Translations under genes and position numbers: made by a program
Notes under the pieces: model-generated
What the model was told of the DNA's origin: nothing
Seen by the model: only the letters and a program-made list of their open reading frames with translations
Databases searched by the model: none
DNA from: Bryobacterales bacterium
Lineage (GTDB): Bacteria; Acidobacteriota; Terriglobia; Bryobacterales; Bryobacteraceae
Direction of reading: 5' to 3'
Length of the DNA stretch: 32,158 bases
Assembly (NCBI GenBank): GCA_020847975.1
Contig: JADLBD010000230.1
Location: 1-32,158, forward strand
Shown here: positions 24,899 through 32,158 of the stretch, piece by piece
Position numbering within the stretch: position 1 is the first letter of the stretch
Layout of the letters: each line of letters starts with the position of its first letter

Positions 24899-26118
24899 GT
24901 TTGAAATCATCACAGCCGGATGCCCTGGGCCACTTCGGCGAATTCGGCGGGCGCTATGTGCCGGAGACCCTGATGTCGCCGCTCGAAGAGCTGGAATCAG
25001 CCTACCTGGCGGCGAAAGAGGACCCCGCGTTTCACGCCGAATTGCGGGATCTGCTCTCGAACTATGCCGGGCGCCCTACAGCCCTTTACCACGCTCGAAG
25101 ATTGAGCGAAAGGCTGGGCGGCGCGCGCATCTACCTCAAGCGTGAGGATCTGCTCCACACGGGAGCCCACAAGATCAACAACTGTCTGGGCCAGGCGCTG
25201 CTTGCCCGGCGCATGGGCAAGAAGCGCGTCATCGCGGAAACGGGCGCCGGGCAGCATGGCGTGGCCACCGCCACGGTCTGCGCGCTGTTCGGTTTCGAAT
25301 GCGTGGTGTACATGGGCGAGGAGGACATGCGCCGCCAGAGGTTGAACGTCTTCCGCATGCGCCTTCTCGGGGCGCGCGTGGTGGGCGTCGCCACGGGGAG
25401 CCGGACGCTGAAGGACGCCATCAGCGAAGCGATGCGGGACTGGGTGACGAACGTCGATACCACCTATTACCTGCTCGGCTCGGCGCTGGGCGCGCACCCA
25501 TACCCGATGATGGTCCGCGATTTTCACCGCGTCATCGGCGTGGAAGCACGGGCGCAGATGATGGAACGCGAGAACCGCCTGCCGGACGCCATCTTCGCCT
25601 GCGTCGGCGGCGGCAGCAATGCCATCGGAATCTTTCACCCCTTCCTCGAGGACAAGGGGGTGAAGCTCGTGGGGATCGAAGCCGGCGGGAGGGGAACGAA
25701 CCTCGGCGAGCATGCCGCACGGTTTTCCTTCGGCTCTCCCGGAGTCCTTCAGGGAGCCTACAGCTATCTGCTTCAGGACGCGGACGGGCAGATTGCGCTC
25801 ACGCACTCGGTGTCGGCGGGTCTCGATTACGCGCTGGTCGGCCCGGAACATGCCTGGCTCCAGCAGCAGGGGCGGGCCGAGTACACCTCCGCCACGGACG
25901 AACAGGCTCTGGAAGCTGCGAAGCTGCTGTCACGGACGGAAGGGATCATCCCGGCGCTCGAATCCGCGCACGCCGTGGCCGAAGCCATCCGCCGCGCGCC
26001 TTCCGCCAGGGGGCAGGTCTTCCTCGTGAATCTCTCCGGACGCGGCGACAAGGACATGGACATCTACCGCGAAAACTTCATTGAACTGGATGCACAAGGA
26101 TCCGACTATGCGCATTAG
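24883..26118 (+). CDS. trpB: Tryptophan synthase beta subunit
   Basis: This PLP enzyme joins indole to serine and works as an alpha2beta2 complex with TrpA. Signatures include FGEFGGRYVPETLMSPLEEL near the N-terminus and HTGAHKINN with the PLP lysine. GAGQHGVATATVCALFG and the phosphate-cup GGGSNAIG follow, and the end is the typical RGDKDM. Length is about 411 residues, the usual size of the common TrpB1 form. The start is uncertain. ATG 24883 overlaps trpF by 16 bp, while TTG 24895 and TTG 24901 lie 4 and 10 nt after GAGG (24887-24890) and give N-termini closer to the family norm. Confidence 0.97.
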   Translation: MRGSLSLKSSQPDALGHFGEFGGRYVPETLMSPLEELESAYLAAKEDPAFHAELRDLLSNYAGRPTALYHARRLSERLGGARIYLKREDLLHTGAHKINNCLGQALLARRMGKKRVIAETGAGQHGVATATVCALFGFECVVYMGEEDMRRQRLNVFRMRLLGARVVGVATGSRTLKDAISEAMRDWVTNVDTTYYLLGSALGAHPYPMMVRDFHRVIGVEARAQMMERENRLPDAIFACVGGGSNAIGIFHPFLEDKGVKLVGIEAGGRGTNLGEHAARFSFGSPGVLQGAYSYLLQDADGQIALTHSVSAGLDYALVGPEHAWLQQQGRAEYTSATDEQALEAAKLLSRTEGIIPALESAHAVAEAIRRAPSARGQVFLVNLSGRGDKDMDIYRENFIELDAQGSDYAH

Positions 26119-26908
26119 TGCGATGTTTGAGCGACTGAAGGGAAAGCGCCCGGCGCTGATTGCTTACCTGACTGCCGGAGATCCCTCCCCGGCCCGCACG
26201 CCGGCGCTGGTAGCGGCCCTCGAGCGCGGCGGCGTGGACCTGATCGAGTTGGGAGTTCCCTTCTCTGATCCCGTAGCGGACGGCCCGGTCATCCAGGCGG
26301 CTTCCGAGCGCGCGCTCGAGGCGGGGACCACGCTTGTGAAAGTGCTGGAAATCACCGAGGAGATCCGCCGCCATTCACAAATCCCCCTCCTGCTGTTCTC
26401 CTACCTCAATCCGGTGATGAAATACGGCGTATCCGCGCTGGCCCGCGATGCCGTGAATGCGGGGATCGACGGCGTGCTATTGACGGATCTGACAGTGGAG
26501 GAAGCGGGGAAGACGGTGCCGGTGATGCGCAAGGCGGGGCTCGACACGGTGTTTATGGCCTCGCCGACGAGTTCCCCAAGACGGATGGAGATGGTGGCGA
26601 AGCACTCTTCGGGCTTCGTCTACCTCGTATCGCGAATGGGAGTGACCGGAGAGCGGCAGTCGCTTTCCGATTCGCTCGCCTCCCTTGTTTCCGGCATGCG
26701 CAAAGTCACTACCCTGCCTCTGGCCGTGGGGTTCGGCATCTCGACGCCGGAGCAGGCAGCACAGGTGGGCCAACTGGCGGATGGGGTTGTTCTCGGAAGC
26801 GCCATCGTTCGCGTGGTCGAGCAGAATCAGAAAAGCAAGGACCTCGAGAAGAAACTGGAGAGCTTCGCTCGCAGTCTTTCCTCCGCTCTCCACGGAGTGA
26901 GCGCGTGA
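26108..26908 (+). CDS. trpA: Tryptophan synthase alpha subunit
   Basis: The 266-residue TIM barrel cleaves indole-3-glycerol phosphate to indole, which tunnels to TrpB. The catalytic Glu and Asp lie in LIELGVPFSDPVADGPVIQ. GVLLTDLTVEEA, SPTSSPRRM and SRMGVTG loop motifs are also present, and GFGISTPEQA is the phosphate site. The ATG at 26108 has AAGGA at 26096-26100 and overlaps the end of trpB by 11 bp. The stop overlaps the next gene as GTGA. Confidence 0.97.
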   Translation: MRISAMFERLKGKRPALIAYLTAGDPSPARTPALVAALERGGVDLIELGVPFSDPVADGPVIQAASERALEAGTTLVKVLEITEEIRRHSQIPLLLFSYLNPVMKYGVSALARDAVNAGIDGVLLTDLTVEEAGKTVPVMRKAGLDTVFMASPTSSPRRMEMVAKHSSGFVYLVSRMGVTGERQSLSDSLASLVSGMRKVTTLPLAVGFGISTPEQAAQVGQLADGVVLGSAIVRVVEQNQKSKDLEKKLESFARSLSSALHGVSA

Positions 26909-27195
26909 CTTCGGATCAGGCACGCGAACTGCTGGCAATCCACCGTGGGCGGATTGACGAGATCGACCGCCAGATCCGCGATCTGCTCAATCAACGTACC
27001 GCCGTAGTAGAGCAGATCGGCCGCGTCAAACGCGAGGCGGCGCTCCCCATCTACGAGCCGAAGCGGGAGGACCAGGTGTTCCGCAATGTCATGGAGAGCA
27101 ACCCCGGCCCGCTTCCCTCCGATGCGGTGAAGCGGGTTTTCGAACGGATCATTGATGAAATGCGCACCGTGCAGCGCGACCGGATGAAGGATTAA
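26905..27195 (+). CDS. aroQ: Chorismate mutase, AroQ class, free-standing
   Basis: The 96-residue all-helical product has the AroQ layout. IHRGRIDEIDRQIRDLLNQR forms the first helix, with the conserved arginines and a heptad pattern. VVEQIGRVKREAALPIYEPKRE carries the lysine and arginine of the active site, and AVKRVFERIIDEM is the last helix. It converts chorismate to prephenate, drawing flux away from tryptophan toward Tyr and Phe. Its GTG start overlaps the trpA stop (GTGA), and DAHP synthase begins 3 bp after its end. In related bacteria AroQ is often fused to or complexed with DAHP synthase, so a complex is plausible. Confidence 0.93.
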   Translation: MTSDQARELLAIHRGRIDEIDRQIRDLLNQRTAVVEQIGRVKREAALPIYEPKREDQVFRNVMESNPGPLPSDAVKRVFERIIDEMRTVQRDRMKD

Positions 27196-27198
27196 CGC

Positions 27199-28212
27199 AT
27201 GTTTGTCGTAATGGAAGAGAGCGCAACCGAAGCCCAGGTACAAGCCGTGATCGACCGCCTCGTGAACCGCGGATTCACGGTCCACCGCTCCACTGGCGTC
27301 GTGCACACGGTGCTTGGCTGCGTCGGCCCGAAAGAAGAAATGGATCCGCGCGACCTGGAGGTGATGGAAGGCGTCAAGGAATGCCATCGCGTCATGTCGC
27401 CCTATAAACTCGCCAGCCGGTCTTTCAAACCCGCCGGAACGAGGATCACCGTCAAAGGGGTGGAAATCGGCGGCGACATGGTGGTGGCCATCGGCGGACC
27501 GTGCAGCGTCGAGAGCAAGGAACAGATTGAGGTATCCGCCGAACAGGTGGCCAAGGCAGGAGCCAAAGGCCTGCGGGGCGGAGCGTTCAAGCCGCGGTCG
27601 TCGCCGTACAGCTTTCAAGGGCTGGGAGAGGAAGGCTTGGGCCTCATGCGCGACGCCGCCGACCGTTACAACCTGTTCGTGGTGAGTGAAGTGATGGACC
27701 ACACGCAGATCCCCATGATGTCGGACTACGTCGACATCTTCCAGGTGGGCGCGCGGAACATGCAGAACTTCACCCTGCTGAAGGAACTCGGCAAGAGCCG
27801 CGTCCCCGTGCTGTTGAAGCGCGGCATCGCGGCTACGGTGGAAGAGTTGCTGCTGAGCGCCGAGTACGTGATGAGCGGCGGCAACTATGACATCATTCTT
27901 TGCGAGCGGGGCATCCGCACCTTCGAAAGCTACACGCGCAATACGATGGACATCTCGGCCATCCCGGTGGTCAAGAAATTGTCTCACCTGCCCATCATGG
28001 CCGACCCATCGCACGGCACCGGACGCCGCGATAAGGTTATCCCCATGGCGCGCGCGGCTGTAGCAGCGGGGGCGGACGGCATCCTGGTCGAGGTCCATCC
28101 CGATCCGGACCGCGCCCTCAGCGACGGCGCCCAGAGCCTGTACCCCGCCCAGTTCGAGGACTTGATGCGCCAGTTGCGCATGATTGCCGCCGCGGTTGGC
28201 CGTACCATCTGA
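27199..28212 (+). CDS. aroF: 3-deoxy-7-phosphoheptulonate (DAHP) synthase, type I-beta with N-terminal regulatory domain
   Basis: The 337-residue product makes DAHP from PEP and erythrose-4-phosphate, the first step of the shikimate pathway. Residues about 1-68 form the ferredoxin-like regulatory domain (MFVVMEESATEAQVQAVIDR). In Thermotoga-type enzymes this domain mediates feedback inhibition by Tyr or Phe. The barrel follows with GGPCSVES, GGAFKPRSSPYSFQGLG, GARNMQNF, LLKRG, LCERGIRTFE and ADPSHGTGRRD. Having both the pathway entry enzyme and the branch-point enzymes in one operon couples supply to use. Confidence 0.95.
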   Translation: MFVVMEESATEAQVQAVIDRLVNRGFTVHRSTGVVHTVLGCVGPKEEMDPRDLEVMEGVKECHRVMSPYKLASRSFKPAGTRITVKGVEIGGDMVVAIGGPCSVESKEQIEVSAEQVAKAGAKGLRGGAFKPRSSPYSFQGLGEEGLGLMRDAADRYNLFVVSEVMDHTQIPMMSDYVDIFQVGARNMQNFTLLKELGKSRVPVLLKRGIAATVEELLLSAEYVMSGGNYDIILCERGIRTFESYTRNTMDISAIPVVKKLSHLPIMADPSHGTGRRDKVIPMARAAVAAGADGILVEVHPDPDRALSDGAQSLYPAQFEDLMRQLRMIAAAVGRTI

Positions 28213-28220
28213 AGGCTCCC

Positions 28221-29081
28221 ATGCCAATCGAGAACATCCGGACCGTCACCATCGCCGGGGCCGGCCTCATCGGTGGTTCTTTTGCGCTCGCGCTGCGGCG
28301 GGCGGGCTTCCGGGGACGCATCCTGGGCGTGAGTTCCGGGCAAACGCTGGCCCGAGCCCGGGAACTGGGCGTTATTGACGCCGGGGTTTCGCTGGACGAA
28401 GGAGTTGCGCGGGGAGACTTGGTCTATCTGGCGCAGCCGATTTCCCGCATACTCGATCAACTTCCGGAAGTGGCAAGGCATCTCCGCCCGGGCGCGCTCA
28501 CCACCGATGCGGGAAGTACGAAGCGAACCATCGTCGAGACGGCGGAACTTCACTTTCCTCCCGGCGCATTCCTCGGCGGGCATCCCATGGCGGGCAAGGA
28601 GTCTCGCGGCGTGGAATCCGCGGATGCCGCCCTGTTTGAAGGCCGCACCTACATTTTGACCCCTTCGCGTATCCAGGATATGGAGCAACCCATAGTGCGG
28701 GAGTTCACCGGATGGCTTGAGAAAATCGGCGCCAGGCTCCTGGTTATGAATCCCGAACAACACGACAAGGTGGTTTCCCTTACTTCGCATCTGGCGCAGA
28801 TGGCATCCACCGCACTCGGTAAGGTAGTTTTGGATACCATTTACAGTACGAACGCGGATTACAGTACCGCGGGTCCAGGGCTCCTTGATATGACACGGTT
28901 GGCGATGAGTTCCTACGAAGTGTGGAAGGACATCATCGCGACAAATCATGACTCGATTGTCAATGCGCTCGATGCCTACATTGATCTACTGCAAAAACTT
29001 AGGGATACTCTGGGAAGTAGGGAAACCGCAACCGTGTTTGAAGATGGAGCCCGGCTCGCCAGGCTGATCCGTTCCCGATGA
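28221..29081 (+). CDS. tyrA: Prephenate dehydrogenase
   Basis: The 286-residue product oxidises prephenate to 4-hydroxyphenylpyruvate with NAD(P)+, leading to tyrosine. The Rossmann loop is AGAGLIGGSFALAL near residue 13. The catalytic His is in GGHPMAGKE, and the helical domain has SLTSHLAQMASTALG. The start follows the DAHP synthase stop by 8 bp. There is no ACT domain or fused chorismate mutase, so feedback control must act elsewhere, probably on the DAHP synthase. Prephenate dehydratase (pheA) is not in the window. Confidence 0.95.
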   Translation: MPIENIRTVTIAGAGLIGGSFALALRRAGFRGRILGVSSGQTLARARELGVIDAGVSLDEGVARGDLVYLAQPISRILDQLPEVARHLRPGALTTDAGSTKRTIVETAELHFPPGAFLGGHPMAGKESRGVESADAALFEGRTYILTPSRIQDMEQPIVREFTGWLEKIGARLLVMNPEQHDKVVSLTSHLAQMASTALGKVVLDTIYSTNADYSTAGPGLLDMTRLAMSSYEVWKDIIATNHDSIVNALDAYIDLLQKLRDTLGSRETATVFEDGARLARLIRSR

Positions 29082-29141
29082 GATTTCGGGGTACTATACG
29101 TTGTAGAGAGAACAGAAGCCTTGGGGGGAGGTATACACCCA

Positions 29142-29858
29142 ATGGAGAACACAGAGATGGGGTTTTCAAACGAAATGGGGGGGGCGTTCGCGCAGCTCAT
29201 CCGGGAGCACTTGCTTCCCATGGAGGGGGTGACCAGAATTCCGCAATGCCGCCGGTTCACCGTGTTGTACTCGGCGGGTAATCCCGCCGATAGCGTTTTT
29301 TTTCTTGATTCCGGGCTGGTGAAGATCATCAAGCGCGGGGATGAGAACAAAGAAGTGCTGTTGACTTTGATCCGCGCGGGAGAAGTGTTCGGCGAGGACG
29401 CTCTGCTACTGGGCGGCCAGCGCCACTCGACGGCGGAAGTGCTCCAGGAGGCGACAGTCTCCATTATTCCGAAAGAACTGTTCTCCCGCTTCTGCGCGCA
29501 GAAACCGGAGATCTGGCCCTTGCTGGCGGAACTGCTGGCGCGCCGGGAAGTGGACCTGGAGCACAAAATCGAACTGCTGCTGATGAAGGACGTGGAACAA
29601 CGGATTCTGCTTTACCTGGCCGAACTGGCAGAGGCAGTGGGCGTGGCGCAGGAAGGCGGACATGCGGTGCAGTTCTCGCAGGGCGAGATTGCGAGCCTGG
29701 TGGGCGCGACGCGGGAAACCACCTCGAGCACGCTCAATGCCCTGGCCCGGCGCGGCCTGGTGACGCTTGGCCGGAGGCGCATGTTGGTGGCGGACCCCGA
29801 TCTGCTGCGACAGGTGGCCGAGGGATCGAAGGTCCAGGCGGCTGGTGTGGAGAACTGA
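29142..29858 (+). CDS. Crp/Fnr-family transcription regulator
   Basis: The 238-residue product has an N-terminal cyclic-nucleotide-binding-type beta-roll (about 20-130: GEVFGEDALLLGGQRHSTAEV), a dimer helix and a C-terminal winged helix (QFSQGEIASLVGATRETTSSTLNALARRGLV). It lacks the N-terminal cysteine cluster of Fnr, so it is not an iron-sulphur oxygen sensor. Some residues around the phosphate-binding cassette resemble cNMP binders, but the ligand is uncertain. ATG 29142 is supported by GGGGAGG at 29125-29131. A TACTATA sequence at 29092-29098 may be a -10, giving it a promoter separate from the aromatic operon 60 bp upstream. Its targets are unknown. Confidence 0.9.
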   Translation: MENTEMGFSNEMGGAFAQLIREHLLPMEGVTRIPQCRRFTVLYSAGNPADSVFFLDSGLVKIIKRGDENKEVLLTLIRAGEVFGEDALLLGGQRHSTAEVLQEATVSIIPKELFSRFCAQKPEIWPLLAELLARREVDLEHKIELLLMKDVEQRILLYLAELAEAVGVAQEGGHAVQFSQGEIASLVGATRETTSSTLNALARRGLVTLGRRRMLVADPDLLRQVAEGSKVQAAGVEN

Positions 29859-29866
29859 GATCGTTA

Positions 29867-29971
29867 GCGATCAGCGGATAGCTCTCAGCCCTGAGCGCGG
29901 TCCGGTCAGCATGCGTTTCGTGCGACGGGGCGAGTCCGCAAGCTGAAGGCTGACGGCCGATCACTGATCGC
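29867..29971. repeat. Large imperfect inverted repeat between the Crp-like gene and the next gene
   Basis: Arms 29867-29890 and 29948-29971 are 24 nt each and complementary at about 17 positions. Perfect blocks lie at both ends of each arm (GCGATCAG with CTGATCGC; TCAGCC with GGCTGA). Smaller palindromes lie at 29859-29872 (GATCG/CGATC) and 29884-29895 (CTCAG/CTGAG). The stretch has no coding appearance. It may be a folded 3' end of the regulator mRNA or a dispersed REP/MITE-like element. Confidence 0.5.
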
Positions 29972-30030
29972 AGTTCTTAACTTCACCAACCCGTCCTGCA
30001 TCCTGTTCTACCATGGTAATTGGAGCAGCA

Positions 30031-30663
30031 ATGATCAACCGGAAATTCGCCTCACTCATTCTTCTTTCTACAAGCGCTCTTTTCGGGCAGTACAAGATGG
30101 AGACGCTCAGCACTGCGCCTGCGGATGTGGCTCCCGCGATCGCCGGCATGCTCGATAAGCAGGGCACGAAAATCATGGGCCCCGATGGCCAGGTCTATTG
30201 CGAGATCTGGTTCCGCTCGACGCCCCCGCCCGCCGCGCAAAACAAGGAAATCTCAGTAACGTGGAACACGGTCGCACACGGTTCCCTCATCGGCATCATC
30301 CATTTCCCGGCGAAGGCCGCCGATCGCCGCGGGCAGATTATCAACCCCGGCGTGTACACGATGCGCTTCAGCTATTACCCCGCTAACGGAGATCACCAGG
30401 GCGTCGCCCCGCAGCGCGACTTTCTCGTGCTTTCCAAGGCGCCCGATGACTCCGACCCCAACTCGACACCCAAGTTCGACGATCTGATGGTCATGAGCCG
30501 CAAGGCCAGCGGCACCCCGCATCCCCTCGTGCTCAGCATGTGGAAAGGCGACAGTGACTGGCAGGCCGGCTTTGACAAGATGGGCGAAACGGACTGGGTG
30601 CTTCAGACCACCGTGGCGGGAACGAAGATCGCCGTGATTCTGGTGGGGAAAGCCGAAGGGTAG
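30031..30663 (+). CDS. Exported protein of unknown function
   Basis: The 210-residue product starts with a clear signal peptide (FASLILLSTSALFG|Q). The ATG at 30031 was chosen because GGAG at 30022-30025 is well placed and the signal peptide follows at once; ATG 30013 in the same frame has no such site. The mature part is beta-rich (EIWFRSTPPP, ISVTWNTVAHGSLIGIIHFP, GVYTMRFSYYPANGDHQG, TDWVLQTTVAGTKIAVILVG). That could be an immunoglobulin-like or lipocalin-like sandwich; I recognise no family. It converges with the RNase III gene, 4 bp away. Confidence 0.75.
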   Translation: MINRKFASLILLSTSALFGQYKMETLSTAPADVAPAIAGMLDKQGTKIMGPDGQVYCEIWFRSTPPPAAQNKEISVTWNTVAHGSLIGIIHFPAKAADRRGQIINPGVYTMRFSYYPANGDHQGVAPQRDFLVLSKAPDDSDPNSTPKFDDLMVMSRKASGTPHPLVLSMWKGDSDWQAGFDKMGETDWVLQTTVAGTKIAVILVGKAEG

Positions 30664-30667
30664 CGTT

Positions 30668-31402
30668 TCAGCCATCCGATAACTGGCTTCCGTTCAGGCC
30701 GCTGAGATGCTCGAGAGCAATCTGGGCGGCTTTCTGGCCGGCGCTTTTCTTCGAAAGACCTTCAGCACGGCTCGATAGTTCTTTGCCGATCCGCACCTCG
30801 ACTGTGAATACCTTGGAGTGCTCGGGGCCCTGTTCCTTTACGATGCAATAGCGCGGCGTGGGCAGTTTCATACGCTGCGTGGTTTCCTGAAGGGCGCTCT
30901 TGAAGTCGTTCACCCGGTCCTCGCCGTCCGCGCTTCCGGCCAGGAAATCGTTCAGGATGCGCTCCAGAATGAAATTTCGCGCCACCTCTGTCCCGCCATC
31001 CAGGTGTAAGGCCGCGATGAGGGCCTCGAGCGCATTGGCGAGCAGGGCGCGCTTCGAGCGGCCCCCGCTCATCTCCTCGCCGCGCCCCAACCGCAGGAAC
31101 CGGCCCAATTCGAGACCTTCGGCCGCCTCGCACAACTTCACCGCGCTCACCAGGTGCGCCTTGCGCTTTGACAAACCGCCCTCTGGCATGTCCGGAAAAG
31201 ACTTCACCAGTTGCTCGGACACAAGAAAGCCGAGCACGGAATCGCCGAGGAACTCCAACTGCTCGTTGTCCCCCAGCACACCGGGCCCGGCTGCCGGCTT
31301 CTCGAACCGGAAACTCTTGTGGGTGAGCGCGCGCTCCAGCAAAGACCTGTCCCGGAACCGGTAACCGATGATGCCTTCGAGAATGTCGAGATCTTCGCTC
31401 AT
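30668..31402 (-). CDS. rnc: Ribonuclease III
   Basis: The 244-residue product cleaves double-stranded RNA in rRNA and mRNA processing. The N-terminal endonuclease domain carries the signature NEQLEFLGDSVL (Glu47, Glu50, Asp54) and LLANALEALIAALHLDGG. The C-terminal dsRNA-binding domain (about 165-235) ends in KKSAGQKAAQIALEHL. In the second motif the acidic residue equivalent to E. coli Asp114 is Asn123, while Glu126 (E. coli Glu117) is kept. ATG 31402 was chosen over an upstream start that would add a 44-residue Arg/Pro-rich stretch unlike the family. A hairpin lies 20 nt upstream. Confidence 0.94.
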   Translation of the reverse strand: MSEDLDILEGIIGYRFRDRSLLERALTHKSFRFEKPAAGPGVLGDNEQLEFLGDSVLGFLVSEQLVKSFPDMPEGGLSKRKAHLVSAVKLCEAAEGLELGRFLRLGRGEEMSGGRSKRALLANALEALIAALHLDGGTEVARNFILERILNDFLAGSADGEDRVNDFKSALQETTQRMKLPTPRYCIVKEQGPEHSKVFTVEVRIGKELSSRAEGLSKKSAGQKAAQIALEHLSGLNGSQLSDG

Positions 31403-31421
31403 CGCCTCGTGAATCGCGCCA

Positions 31422-31452
31422 GCGGCGCCCGGATTGCAACCCGGGCTGCCGC
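31422..31452 (-). promoter_or_regulatory. Strong hairpin in the leader of rnc
   Basis: Arms 31422-31432 and 31441-31452 form an 11-bp stem with one bulged base and an 8-nt loop (ATTGCAAC on the plus strand). It sits 6 bp after the upstream TPR-gene stop and 20 nt before the rnc start. It may be a terminator without a T-run, an attenuator, or an RNase III cleavage site for self-regulation, as known for the E. coli rnc leader. Confidence 0.5.
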
Positions 31453-31457
31453 AAAAC

Positions 31458-32158
31458 CTACTTCTTGGCGTTCTTGATCTGCACGGCGCGGGCGCGCTCA
31501 GCCTGCGCAACCTGCTTGATCTGCTGCGGGGCATCGGCCATCGCCATCACCTTCTCGAGTGTCGCGATCGCCTCATCCGGCTTGCCGGCGATGTTGTACA
31601 CCTGCCCCAGACGCACCATGTTCGCCGCGTCTCCGCTGGCGTCCACAGCCGCCTTCATCTCCGTGATCGCCACGTCGTACTTCTTACGGCCCAGCGCCAC
31701 CATCCCCAGCGCTTCGTGCTGCTGCCCCTCGAAATCCTTCTTCGCGGCCGCCCACTGCTCGTCCGTCATGGCCGGATTCGGCTTCTGCGCCGTCTTCAGC
31801 ATTTCACCGGCCTGATTGGCGAGCTTTTCCGCCCTCGCCAGTTTCTCTTCCCTGTCCAGATCGAACTCCCGCGTCCTCTGCGCAAGGCCTGTCGCCATGA
31901 TGAGCATGGTTGGGTAATTCTTCGGATCCGCTTCGAGCGTCCGCTCGGCGTAGATCATCATCTTCTCGTAGTCGTTCTTCTGCTGCGCCGATACCGTCGC
32001 AATGTACAGGGCAAAGCTCTTGAACTCCGTGTCGGCGAACTTCGTCAGCAGGTTTTCCACCGCCGCGATCCGCGAATCCGGATCGGGCGCGTTCTGAATC
32101 GCCATGATGGCGTCCACTTCTTTTTGAGACTTCGGCTGCGGCGCCTTCTGTCCCCACA
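31458..32158 (-). CDS. TPR-type exported protein (5' truncated by the window)
   Basis: The frame runs open from the right edge of the window to TAG at 31458-31460, so about 230 C-terminal residues are present and the start is outside. TPR-like helical pairs are visible (YEKMMIYAERTLEADPKNYPTML; MVRLGQVYNIAGKPDEAIATLEK). The block NPAMTDEQWAAAKKDFEGQ resembles a segment of the exported TPR protein at 309-1640, suggesting paralogy. An internal GTG at 32117 is not a likely start, because the upstream frame (QKAPQPKSQKE) reads as a normal mature N-terminus. Function unknown; RNase III follows on the same strand. Confidence 0.8.
   Translation of the reverse strand, partial: WGQKAPQPKSQKEVDAIMAIQNAPDPDSRIAAVENLLTKFADTEFKSFALYIATVSAQQKNDYEKMMIYAERTLEADPKNYPTMLIMATGLAQRTREFDLDREEKLARAEKLANQAGEMLKTAQKPNPAMTDEQWAAAKKDFEGQQHEALGMVALGRKKYDVAITEMKAAVDASGDAANMVRLGQVYNIAGKPDEAIATLEKVMAMADAPQQIKQVAQAERARAVQIKNAKK

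Noticed and set aside
26827..28227. 466-codon minus-strand frame opposite chorismate mutase and DAHP synthase
   Set aside because: It is antisense to two genes with all catalytic motifs; His/Arg-rich shadow composition.

Overview
The window looks like a chromosomal segment of a GC-rich, diderm, aerobic soil-type bacterium. The best guess is Acidobacteriota, Bryobacterales/Candidatus Solibacter-like. The grounds are paralogous exported tetratricopeptide proteins of a type common there, a YncE-propeller/phosphoesterase fusion, a TonB receptor with a carboxypeptidase-regulatory N-domain, a trpCFBA-aroQ-aroF-tyrA order, and frequent GTG/TTG starts. This placement is inference; no rRNA gene is present. 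Nothing indicates a phage, an insertion sequence or a CRISPR array.

Left part (1-10763, all +). The tail of a truncated gene is followed by an exported TPR protein. Next comes an envelope cassette behind a good sigma-54-type promoter and a perfect 20-bp palindrome: an OmpA-family protein with a long coiled coil, a small exported TPR protein, and a 2240-residue protein that joins a TamB-like half to a complete Omp85 (POTRA plus beta-barrel) half. This single polypeptide could reach from the inner to the outer membrane and is the most striking gene here.

Middle (10769-21953). On the minus strand are a SWIM/SNF2 helicase and a beta-propeller/phosphoesterase. An N-acylglucosamine 2-epimerase-type enzyme runs divergently from them. 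Convergent to it is a BtuB-like TonB-dependent receptor behind a clear cobalamin riboswitch. Just downstream of the receptor stop lies a 30-codon remnant of a short-chain dehydrogenase gene, overlapping the 3' end of the epimerase. Then come a small peptidoglycan-binding-domain protein and a RES-type toxin with its MbcA/ParS-type antitoxin.

Right part (21954-32158). Citrate synthase (-) is divergent from a tightly packed aromatic amino acid operon: trpC, trpF, trpB, trpA, chorismate mutase, type I-beta DAHP synthase and prephenate dehydrogenase. Neighbouring genes overlap or nearly touch, and trpE/G/D and pheA are absent. A Crp/Fnr-type regulator follows, then a large imperfect inverted repeat and a small exported protein of unknown function. 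Convergent to these are RNase III and, upstream of it, another exported TPR protein cut by the window edge; an 11-bp-stem hairpin lies in the gap before rnc.
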